From Sipunculus nudus (lineage: Eukaryota; Annelida; Sipuncula; Golfingiida; Sipunculidae), in assembly GCA_026874595.1 (NCBI GenBank), contig CM049320.1, forward strand, positions 2,015,501 to 2,079,500: a stretch of 64,000 nucleotides of DNA. Reading direction: 5' to 3'. Numbering within the stretch: the stretch's first letter is position 1; each line of letters starts with the position of its first letter. Of this stretch, positions 1 to 10,779 are shown in pieces. The notes beneath the pieces are model-generated. The model was not told the DNA's origin. It searched no databases and saw nothing but the letters and a program-made list of their open reading frames with translations. The position numbers and the translations under genes are program-made.

Positions 1-85
1 GTATCTGAAAATTATTTATAAGATGTGCAACACTCATATCGTCATAAATACGGATGGAGAATCAGGCCTGTAGGACTACTGATTG

Positions 86-427
86 CAGTAGCGGATTCAA
101 GGGGGGGGGGGGCACAGGCGGCGATCTCTGCCCCTAGATTTTTTGGGCTCATGAAAATTGTTTTCAAGGTTTACTGGATACAGGTACTGTATTAGTTATA
201 GTCTAAAACTTCTGCTTTTTATCCAATTTATCAGAAACAAAAAAGTATGGTTTAAGAGTCCAAAAATGCTCAAACTTGATTTCTTGATCATCATATCTTC
301 AAAAAATTTCTACACCCTGTGAGGGGAACACCCCCTCCCACTCCCTTCCCTCTCTGGCACCTTTATGCAAGCCTGACTCTTAGCCCCCCCCCCCCCCCCA
401 CAACATTTTGTTCTGGATCCGCCACTG
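86..427. mobile_element. hAT-like MITE with CAGTGGCGGAT-type ends
   Basis: The left end reads CAGTAGCGGATTCAAGGGGG. The right end, read on the other strand, starts CAGTGGCGGATCCAGAA, so the two ends form imperfect terminal inverted repeats, and G/C homopolymers sit inside each end. There is no coding capacity in about 340 bp. CAGTGGCGGAT-type termini are known from non-autonomous hAT-superfamily elements in animals. No matching 8-bp target duplication is visible in the flanks, so the exact ends or the family could be wrong. Confidence 0.5.
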
Positions 428-3400
428 GTTTTGACTTGTTGTTTTTTTCAGCTGTTATATGAGGCTAAGCTGAGTCGGTTTATCGGTAATGTATTCCGAG
501 GTTTTATAGTGGGTTTCAGGTTACCCTGAAAATTGGTTCAAGTTTCTGTTGTTTACGCAAAGTGGCATGACTGTTGAATCTCTCGGGAAATTAAAAAAAA
601 AGACTGGAAGAGACAAAACAGCACTCCCTACAGGGTCAAGATAAAGGCCTCTGTTGAGCTGCAAAGCTGTCACGTGATAGCCTTCATGTTTAGTCGTCGC
701 AAACTATTTAATCGTTGTGCTTATCTTCCTGTACTACAACTCATAGCATCACTTCTATACGGATTTGGATATTGCATCAGTAGAATCAGGAATACAATTA
801 CATATGTATGGTTTTTGACCATATGGTCGTTTATTACTACAGTGCATATCTGATGTAATAGACATGAAAAGTTCAAATAGATGCATTCTGAATTCTTAAC
901 GCTAGCATATACAGACGAGAACTATCACGTGGAATGGGTATCTACAAATATTTTACAAATTTTATTTTTGTTTCATATTAACCTAAACGTCTTGTATTTT
1001 AGTCTCAAAGAGAGGCGTTTCCTCGACTTGATATGCTTTGGTGAAAACATTAACAATTAAGGTGATCTTACATGTATGGATGTTAATTTACACTGAAGTA
1101 TGAAAGCTTTCTATTTTATTGTATCACCTTAGTAATAATAACAGCGTTGTGTGATTATCTTTATACCCTCAGATAACGCACAATAAACGATCATTCTTTG
1201 TAGGTAGCCATATTGAAATAATCGTTCAAACCGTGAAAAAAGCAATTCATTTTTCAAAGCCACAGTAATTTGGGCCATTTTCAAAGCGGGCAGCATTCTT
1301 TAAAAATTTCTTCAAAATTTGAAGCATATATTATATATCACTTAGGAAATGCGTAATTCATGATGGTGCAGAATACAGTTGAGCACATATAAGAGATTAC
1401 AATTAAGATAATGCCATGCACATTACACTTTGCCCAGCGCGTAAATGATTATGTTTTTTAACAATATGATAGACGTAACCATTGTATATATATTAAAAAA
1501 TCATTCAAACTGATAAATGAAATATATTGCAATTCGTGCTCTGAAAAATATCTTCAATGTGGAAAAACAAATAAAAACTAATAAAGACGGTCAACCTAAT
1601 GTAATAAAACACTATAAAGCCAGGTTAAATGTTCCGCTACGTGATCATTAAAAAGAACAATATGAAAGAGTGAAGAAACACAAAAATTGGTGACATTTCT
1701 GACAATGTCTAGTTATTTCAATATTAGCCTGTTTATAGAATTTAATGGCCCACAGGTAATTACACCCAACTTGATTCCCATTGTTGTGTCCCGGCCACAT
1801 GTTATATATAGTGTTATATAAGTGTTTAGTGGAAGGTGTATAATTATCGTTTGCCATGGAGTAACACAAGGTCACAAACTCACACTGGACAATGCCTGGC
1901 GAGTGATAAATATCAATGTACGAACATTTTTAAATTTTTCACTAAAATAACTTCTTTTATTGTAAGTTATCAATCAGATTTATCTTTCCATTTCAATAAC
2001 ATTTTGCCTGTCCGCTCTGTCAGTAACAGAAATGGGCTTTAAGCAGTCATACAAATAAAACTTTCTGTGCTTATCTGGTCTTTCATCGTAACCCAGGGCT
2101 GCTAATCACTTGACCACCTACGTGGCTTGTCTGACAACGCCCTGTTATGCAGTCCAGCTGAGCTGGCGAGGAGATAAAGTACTGCTATGTGTTGATATAT
2201 GGTTATCCTTAAAAGAAACCTACAGTTGAGAGTGGAGCCACGGATTATTTATTCAGTTCCATGAATTTGAAGACCATTTTGATAAGCTGTCATCTCCTGA
2301 ATCGGGTGAGGAACTGTTTGATTTAATTTTGCATCGGGTTTGATTCAGTCATGGAAGTCTGAGCAAGTCTTGTATTCTCGTGTGTGTGACTGTGTGTGTG
2401 TGTTCGTGTGTGATCCGTGTCCTTGATCGTCCAGCATATCAACTTATACTAATTGATATCCAGGCAATCCCAGCATTATGTCACTACTATATATTGGTTT
2501 TGTGCCCTCTCGTTATGTTTGTATCTAATGTTTGGTCATTTGTCTGGAAGATATCCAACGGATAATACTTTATAATGGAAATTTGATGCATTCTTTGGTC
2601 ACTGTGACACATGAAGGGCATAGAATCAAGAGGAATAATAAATCCGTTCACACTGATACAAACATTTAGTGCGTTATGAACCATTATTTATCAATCAGAC
2701 TCATTTTACCTTGGTTTGATAGGGTTTTTCTTCTCATATTAAGGATTGCATTAAATGTAGAACACTTCACAGTTAGATACTGGCATTTTCAAACTCTTGA
2801 AACTTGGCAGCTGCATTGAACTGCCTGGATCTGAGTTAATATAAACCTCTGTTTTTCATTATAAAGTGAGACAACGACAGTAAAACATAACGTTTAAAGG
2901 TACCCATGCACCTACCTTTTGAAAAAGAATTGATAGGATTTCTGGTTTCCACTGTGTATATATTAACGATCTTAAGGTAATTTTGGTTGTGAAATGTTCT
3001 TATAAGGCCTTAGTGATGGATGTATAAACTTGTTTATCAACAACATGTTTGTAAACACAGTTATGTTGAGAGAAACGGGAAAAAACATGTAACCTAAGGT
3101 GGAAGGCTGCATATATTCGGAAGCTGAAAATCACTTATTGCAAAACGCCACTTTCAAAGCTCTGGGTTACTGACTTACTTCCAGATGCCCTTGTTGAATT
3201 TGATTATTTTGGCGGGCCCCCACACGTTGATTTAAACAAAAAAAGCAGCCTGTGTGCGGTGATATCCACGTTTTCTGGTTTTCTTTTATGAAAGCTCTTA
3301 GGGATAACTTTAGTTTATAAAGGTCAGATAGATGATTGAGTCCCTTTAAATAAGATATTTACCGCTTGTTTTGTTTTTCCAAATCTTACCAGTCAAGTTA

Positions 3401-4770
3401 CGATATCGCATCAGCCTGAGAATATCATAAGTAGGGGTAGCATCTCTTCATATTTTAACCCAAATATAGCACAATATCGAGTAGCATCCAAATAAATATT
3501 ATCCCAATGTTTCAAGGTGAAATGACGGAGTGTATCTGTGTCGTTTAGATATAGTCAATAAAGTATATCATATGCTTTTGAGCGCGTTGAAAAGTGTGTG
3601 AAACCGAAGAGTTTTCTAGGGCGTTTATGGGCCCGAGAACGGGTGGGTGTGAGAGTAAGTCTCCGCCACACACTGTTTGGAAAATTTAAATCAACAATAA
3701 CATAAACAATTTACAGAACACTGGTCTGATTTGAAGCATATTTGATGTTTAGACATTGAGCAATACGGAAAAATATTACACTCCAAAGTAGACCTATCTT
3801 TATTGTTATCATTTTTTTTAATTAAGAATACCAGTGTATATCTGTATTTCTCACTTAAATTACAAGCTGACCCCCTTAGGCAAAAAAGTAGTAACCCCCC
3901 CCCCCCCCCCCCTCCCCAACTCCAAAGAGAAAAAATGGAGAGCCAGAGAGATTTTGACACTGTGGAAACACTAACAGTTGCCATTTTTATCATATTTGCA
4001 TTCAGTTTGCTACAGCTAAAAATAGTCGCCCCGTATAGCTTGCAGTCACATATCCAGTCCCTTCTGATAACGAGAAATGCAGCCACGTGATCTAACACAT
4101 AGCACATATCATTTGTGCTACTTGTGTTTAAGGGGACCTGCAGTGAAAGTTTGAGAACAAGGTATTAAATAAATAAATAAATGACTTTATTTAAATGCAC
4201 TGCATGAACCCATATAAACGTCAGTAAAAATAACAAAAAGGTCATAGGATATTTATGGATGCTTGTACCAATGAATGCAGCATTTTTGAATTGTCACAGG
4301 AGGAGTGTTTCATCATTTTATGAAGACACCTTCTGGTTGCACCTCCTGTGTCTTTTTTTTCTAAATTTTAGCATTTTGTTCTCTATTTCTGAGTCCTTCA
4401 GATGAAGCAGTTCGTCCGTTAACAGGACAAAAATTGTATCCGCTAGGCCTAGAATCTTCTAAACATGACATACAGACAGGACCTGGGTAAGTCTGCATGG
4501 AAACCTGAAATTAGGTAATGGTGACCTATATTCTGTGAACTATGGGCCAGGAACATGATTTTCAGCACCCTGAAAATCAGATGTGCACAAAATGTATCTG
4601 CTAGCCCTAGACTGTTTAAATGTAATATATAGAAAAGTCATGAGCAATCTCCACGGAAACCTGAAAATATGTCATGGTGACCTATAGTTTGCGTGCTACC
4701 GGCCAAAACATATTGGGCAGTCTCCAAGGAAACCTGAAATTAGGTCATGATGACCTATATATTAAGCCTA
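428..4770. other. Non-coding stretch, no gene recognised
   Basis: No exon with convincing codon content and splice sites was found on either strand. A short GT-rich run lies at about 2380-2412 and a poly-C run at about 3896-3912. From about 4400 to 4770 there are diverged pieces of an interspersed repeat also seen at 9.6, 14.9, 23.8 and 26 kb ('cctagaatcttctaa', 'gaaacctgaaattaggtc' and similar). A 5' non-coding exon of the NLR gene could lie here, but none can be identified. Confidence 0.4.
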
Positions 4771-6290
4771 GGTCACATTACCGACCGAGCTCCGGTGGAT
4801 ACTTAAAATCGGCCGAGCTGCCAGCTCCTCGCCCATTATAAAAATCTGGCCGACATCCGTCGCTTTTTATAGATTGTGGTCACATAAGTATCGACGCTCG
4901 GCCGAGACCGAAGATTTTTCTGAACCTGAAATGTGAAAGGGCCCAACAGGACGTCGTTGGAAGCACGTCCGAGATTCCTCCGAACATCGTTCGGAACTCG
5001 TCCGACGCTCTTTAACTCGACCAAGACTCCTAAGTTGTCCGCCCGACCAGTTTGGACCTGTCAGCATTGTCCCGGCGTTCATGCGACTGGAAAATTTACT
5101 TGTCCCCAACGGTGCTCGCTTGGGGCCCCCGCAAACTCTTCCTGAGCTGCTATCGAGCTAAATTTTCGCCGAATTTCCAGCGAGTCCTTGTCGCTATTTG
5201 ACTCCGCGCAAAAGGGGCCGTCACATATCCAAAACGGAGCCCGTCCGACTACTTTGCGAGCTCAAAAAGGACATGAATACAGCCGGTGTTTGCTCGATCA
5301 CTGCGCTCCGCCGCGATTTTTAGGGGTCGGGCGACGTTCGCAGGGTACCGAAACCTGTTCAAAATTCAGCGATTTACCAGTGGCGAATGTTGAGGTCACA
5401 GAGATCGTAAATAGGTCGCCCGTAGATCTCTCCGGCATCGGCTACCATTCGATCGATATTCGGGCTACAATCCGACGATTTTAGACCATATTTAGCTTTA
5501 AAATTTGGGCTGAGGTCGGCAGAGTTGCATGGCCGCCGCATCGGCTCCCTATGATACTCGAACGATTCTCTTCCGTATCCCGCCCGACTTGAACAAAGTT
5601 GAATGTGCTTTGAGCGCGTTCCGTCCTGCTGTCGGGCCGCTTCTACGGGCCCCGGCCGGGCTCCTGTCAACTCAGGAATTCGACCACGGTTGATATATCC
5701 CCTGCATTTTTAGATACTTTCAATATTCCTCGGTGCCACAGAAGCCCCTCTTCAGTGATTAGTACCGAGAAGTATGATGTATAAAATTTTTAATGTGTCC
5801 TAAGTTTACTCTAGGCGCAGACTTCGGAGGACGTCAGGCAGGACGTTTGGCGGAAACCCGGGTGTCGGGCGGGCATCGACAGACCAATTATCCATCGACC
5901 GAAACACGGACGGCGCCCGTCATAATGTCGAGCAGGCTTCGCCCGACTCCCGTTTGTTTACTGACGGCCGTCGGGCGATTTTTGATCGCTTGTGTTCAAA
6001 GGGCACCGCCCGAGCCCCGTCCTATATGTTACAGGGTAGATTCTAAGCGAAAATACGCGCGACACACTGTTGGGCTTGAAATTCGGTGACTTCCTGGCGA
6101 TCTACAAATTCGGCCGGAGGCTGTTGGATATGTGACACCAGCTTAAAAAGCAACGAGCTCCCCCAACGACCTGTTAAAATACTGATTAGGCTCGTCCGAA
6201 TAAACAATGTCCGGCCGAACCTCGCCCGAAAAGTCCCCTTTTTTCGCCAAAATACAACTCGGTAGGGGCTCGTTGACGTGATGTGCCTGT
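4771..6290. repeat. GC- and CpG-rich repeat with inner inverted repeats
   Basis: This is an abrupt change from AT-rich flanks to CpG-dense sequence. The motifs TCGGGCGA/TCGCCCGA and CGGCCGAG recur on both strands. Inside it, GTCACATATCCA at 5220-5231 is exactly inverted as TGGATATGTGAC at 6125-6136, which would bound an element of about 917 bp. A related 'ggtcacattaccgac' at about 4772 and the sequence near 6270-6290 may be outer ends. Short open frames on both strands look like by-products of low stop-codon density, not genes. The best guess is a non-autonomous DNA transposon, possibly nested; the family is not recognised. Confidence 0.45.
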
Positions 6291-6649
6291 GGCTTTACAG
6301 ACTAATCATATTTTAAGCAGCCAGACAGTCAGACAGGGCACAAAATTGTTCTGTTGGACCTAGAACATTCTGTCTCGACATCCAGGGATGTCCTTTAAAA
6401 ATTTGCATGGTCATATTTAGCTCAGTTGACTGCATACAAAAAGGCTAGCTTTCATGGGAATGGCTGGACATATTACCATGAAATAACTTTTGTTGGTTTT
6501 GAAGAACTTTAATCGTCGCTATAGTTGAATGGGGATCACACCTACAATATTTGGCATTCAGATGATAACATTCCTTCTGTAAATGTCTTCCTATTCAGCT
6601 GAGCGTCATAACCCAGTCCGTCAATTTTTTTCCTAATGATAACTGCAGT

Positions 6650-8400
6650 TTGGTGCTTTATCGATTTCAGAACATGGGGTCAAAGATCAAGGTAGCAGGG
6701 CCCATTTATTCAGAAATATTGTTCATGCATTTTAAACCAAATATTTCATCCCAAACCTTCCACCAAGCACATATAGGTGACAAACAAATAGGATATGAAC
6801 CTGACTGATTTTGGGGTCAGAATTTCAAAGGTCAAGGCCACAGTGGCCATCTGTCAACATATTTGTTTGTGAATGATAACCCCAGTTTGGTTTAACATAT
6901 TGGTTTCAAACTTGATTTATATATGACCCTCCAATAAAGTAAGAACCCTTTATATTATGGGTCCTGAGGTCAAAGATCAAGGTCATAGGGGAAATCTTTC
7001 AACATATTTGTTTCCAGATGATAACTAGAGGGTTGGATTGCAATATTGGCTTCATACATGACTAATATATGGCCCACCACTAAAGTAAGAACCCAAATTG
7101 TTTTTTATCATGTTTAATATAAATATTCCTCCATATATTTTCTATGTACATATAATTTTTATTTAAAGGATGTCAATGTCAATATTTCTTTTATAACTGT
7201 ATTTATATTGTTAATTATATATTTCATATGTTTATCACATTGTCATATAATATTATGTTATAATGCTTAAATATATGTGCATGTATTATTGTATACCCAG
7301 ACAAAGTCTTTGGATACGATGGTTTCATGACGGTCCTGCCGCCGCCGCCGCAGAGAAATCTTTTAGCAAGATAGTTAAAAAATTATTTTAAGGATTTTTT
7401 TCAAACTTTACATGTGTATAGATATAGGTAAGAGGACGAAGCCTATTTAAAGTGGGGCAATGACCTTTGTAAGGAGATTGGCCTTGACCTTGAATAGCTC
7501 CATGTTTGCTGAAAATCACACAAATTTTTAAATATCTCAAGAAAGCCTTTAAAAAATATTATGGATTCATTTTAAGCCAAACGGTTTATCCAAGATCTTC
7601 TATCTTGAAAATTCAACTAACCTGCCAAAAGTAGATCATTAATATAAATTTTGTTGTCGCAAGGTCAAAGGTCAAGGCCACAGGAGCCATCTGTCAAAAA
7701 ATTAGTTTCTGGATGATAATTCCAGCTTTTACTGATGTTTGGATTTCAAATTGGTCTTATAAATGTACCACAAAAAAGCAAGAATCGTTTTGATTTTTGG
7801 GTCATGATGTCAAAGGTCAAGGTCACAAGACCCATATCTTTAAAAAGACTGTGGATGCATTCTAAGCCAACCTTTTCATCTCAGACCTTCCTTCTTGCAA
7901 ATATAGCTCAACTGACAATAGAGAAAGATCCATTTCAATTTTGGGGTCAAGGTCACAGGTAAAGGTCACTGGAGTCATTTATCCAAAATTTGGTTTCCGG
8001 ATCACAATTCCAGCTTGGATTGATATATAATTTTCAAAATATGGAACAATAAAGCAAGATTCATTTTTGATTTTGGGGTCATGAGGTCCAAGGATAAGGT
8101 CACAGGACCCACAAATTTAAAAAGATTGTAAATACATTTTAAGCAAAACTTTTCATTCCATGCCTTCCCTCTTGCAAATATAGTTCACCAGCCAATGGGC
8201 GAGGATTCCTATCAATTTTGGAGTCACAAGGTCAAAGATCAATGTCACAGAAGCCATCTGTCCTCAAATCTGTCAGAAAAGGATATTTGTCAGCCCTATA
8301 ATTTTGAAGTAATGCATCTTCTTCCTTTAAATATGACACAACAATCTTCACCAAGATGTCGGACATGTTTAAACATTTTTTACCTTGGCCCTGTTACGTG
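6650..8400. repeat. Diverged tandem repeat of about 144 bp with AGGTCAAGGTCA cores
   Basis: The block 'ggtcaaggtcacagg' recurs with a spacing of about 130-148 bp (near 6833, 6977, 7669, 7817, 7947, 8093 and 8236). It is followed each time by related text such as 'catctgtcaa', 'ggatgataattccag' and 'aagcaagaatc'. Copies are strongly diverged, and the span near 7080-7660 is degenerate. Similar sequence is a component of repeats elsewhere in the window. No coding capacity is seen. Confidence 0.5.
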
Positions 8401-8583
8401 TCAATATATACCTCAGAAAAAAAGTTTTATATTTTAGAAGGGGGTATGCTTTATTTGTCTGGGGATACGACGGCTTGTCCGATGCTAGAAATTTCCATTT
8501 TATGTATGTATATACATACATGTATGTGAATATATTCTTCGGCATACACGTATACTCATGTTGTTTGTGAATTAATCTTGCAG

Positions 8584-8642
8584 CGGTGACAACAACAAAA
8601 AACTGATGGAAGATGCACATGGGAAAAAGAGGACGGCCACAG
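8584..8642 (+). CDS. NLR-like gene, first visible exon (N-terminal linker)
   Basis: The acceptor 'attaatcttgcag' precedes 8584 and the donor 'gtgtgt' follows 8642. The reading frame that joins the next exon contains the ATG at 8606, giving the start MEDAHGKKRTAT. Upstream codons in the exon are also open (GDNNKKL), so the true start could be in an earlier exon. The content is hydrophilic and lysine-rich with no signal peptide, as expected for a cytosolic protein. Confidence 0.5.
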
Positions 8643-9054
8643 GTGTGTATGAGATTTTATATGCTCCAGCATTAGATTATGAGCTACTTCGTTGACTCTC
8701 ATTAAGAAACCTGCTGATCTTGGGCCTGTTTTGTTTAATACAACCGACAGTTATACTTTTGTTTCAAAACACATAGGCATTTTTAACACTGCTACAGTGT
8801 TTATTTAAGATTTTGAGGGATAACATATTAATAGATAAACATAATGCCAAAATAAAAAAATTAGACTTATAAAAAGACTTATAAAAGATTTTATAAACAT
8901 ATTTCTTAAGCAATACAAATAAAATGTTAATAATAATGTATAATAATGAGATATTTGAATGTAGGGATAAGAAAAATGATATAAAATAATTTTCAAAAAA
9001 ATCAAAATAATAACATGACACTGTGCTGCTTTAAATAAGCTACTGATGTATAAA

Positions 9055-9058
<4 letters not shown>

Positions 9059-9104
<46 letters not shown>
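9059..9104. repeat. (AT)n microsatellite
   Basis: An uninterrupted AT dinucleotide run of about 45 bp lies in the first intron of the NLR-like gene. Confidence 0.9.
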
Positions 9105-9107
<3 letters not shown>

Positions 9108-9310
9108 GCTGGTTTAAGAATATAAATGATCAACTTTAATTCATGTGGGAGACAAGAAAAGGTTCAATCATGCTAATTAAAATGAAAATGAAATGGCATT
9201 AGCATGCCAATATTTTGATTTATAGCTGTCGAAGCTATATGCAATCACCTATTTTACTTGAAATTTGTAATTTGTTCAACTGATATTTCGTATATTATCA
9301 TCTTTTACAG

Positions 9311-9379
9311 ATGAAGGTGAACTGGGATCGGACAGTCCACCTGAGCTGGCTGGAGAAAACAAGAAGCAAAGAATAGAGA
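9311..9379 (+). CDS. NLR-like gene, linker exon 2
   Basis: The exon is bounded by 'tcatcttttacag' and the donor 'gtaagt'. Its 69 nt (2 + 66 + 1) read DEGELGSDSPPELAGE followed by NKKQRIE and are in phase with both neighbours. It is acidic then basic low-complexity linker sequence, with no domain recognised. The following intron is about 15.2 kb and full of mobile elements. Confidence 0.55.
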
Positions 9380-9599
9380 GTAAGTTTTACAGCCTGTCCT
9401 TTGCATATAAATTAAAGTTATTATTTTCAGAATTGATCCAAGTTAATAAATTTAAATTATTTAAACCACATAAAAAAATATACATATTATCAATAATACA
9501 TTTTATTTTATATGAGCTTTTGTTAAAAGTTATTCAAAATGTTATCGAATGACGCTTACAGCAGCCGTGTACTAATTAAAAATAAATAATTATTAAGTA

Positions 9600-10560
9600 A
9601 TAAGTAATAACTGTGAAATAATTTTTGATAAGGTCCTTGTAAAATCTCCTGGGAAACCTAAAATTAGGTCTCGGTTAGCACTTTCCTCCGAGCTATAGGG
9701 CTTGTCATTATCCCAAATATTAATTTAAAATTTGACACAAAAGCTTAAATTTCTAAATAACTCATGCATTGATCATCATGATTCTTTGCATGCATATTGA
9801 TCATGTAGTTTTTCATCACTTCCTGCAGACTGGTGGCGCCACCTGTATTTTTTCCATTTTTTTCACATTTTTTCCTCTATTTGTGAGACCTTCAAAGAAG
9901 CGGTTGTCCTTATAAGGGCATAAAACGTGACCGTTGGACCTAGAATCTTCTTCCTTGAGAGGTCTATGGGAGGTCTATGGAAAATCTGCCTGTAAACCTG
10001 AAATAATGTCACTCTGCCCAATATTCTGCAAGCTCTGTGACCGAACATGATTTTAACACTCTATAAGTCAGATGGGCACGAATGGTAGCAGCTGGTTGTA
10101 GAATAAGGTCACTGTGTACCATTCCTAAGGTCTATTGGCAAAATGCATGATTTTGAACAGTCTGGGAGTCATGTAACCAATTGTTAAAGGTTCCTTGTTT
10201 CTTTTGTGCTCTTTTATCTTGTTTTTGGAGTAAGAATCTTCTAACTTGACATCCAGGTAATTCCATTCAAAATCTCCTTAGAAACCTGAAATTGGGTCTC
10301 AGTTAAACACGTTCTCCGCGCTATGGGGCTCATAAATATTCCCCAGAATATTAAAAAACTTAAGGCGAACTGTAACGATTTTTTTATTCATCTACTGGAT
10401 TCAGCTTTCAACGTTCACTTACCCCAATAGGCCAATTGATAGTTTATTACAATGAGGGTAACAATTTGAAAAAAAATAACCTCAGGAATATGAGTCATGG
10501 TTTGACTGGACCATCACGGGTTGAATTTAGGTATTGACGTCATAGTTACCTTACAAACAT
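9600..10560. repeat. Interspersed repeat fragments with GGTGGCGCCACC core
   Basis: Two adjacent diverged copies of a family are seen, with 'aaatctcctgggaaacc', 'ggacctagaatcttctt', 'gatcatgtagtttttcatc' and 'ctggtggcgccacctg' (about 9829-9845). The same modules recur at 14.9-16.5, 23.0-23.9 and 25.8-26.8 kb in both orientations. No protein is encoded; the class is unknown. Confidence 0.5.
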
Positions 10561-10779
10561 AATACGCATACATGTCAATGTATCCCTTGATGTTTTACTT
10601 CGCGCTCGGCTGTGCCAGTTCTTTCCTCAAATATGTGCTCATAGTGTTCTGTTTAATTAATAAAATTAATGCGACTGTATGTCCGGGAATTATGGCTCCC
10701 CTCCCTATGGGGGGAGACATATATTGCTTGGTCTGTCGTCTGTCGTCGGCTTCGTCGGCGTCTGTGTCATATCGTGTGA

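Noticed and set aside
3691-4107. 138-codon - strand frame and 95-codon + strand frame
   Set aside because: Both run through a poly-C/poly-G tract, have no domain and overlap each other; judged non-coding.
4836-6089. Six open frames of 60-98 codons on both strands
   Set aside because: They lie in the CpG-rich repeat, where stop codons are rare; none has a recognisable motif.
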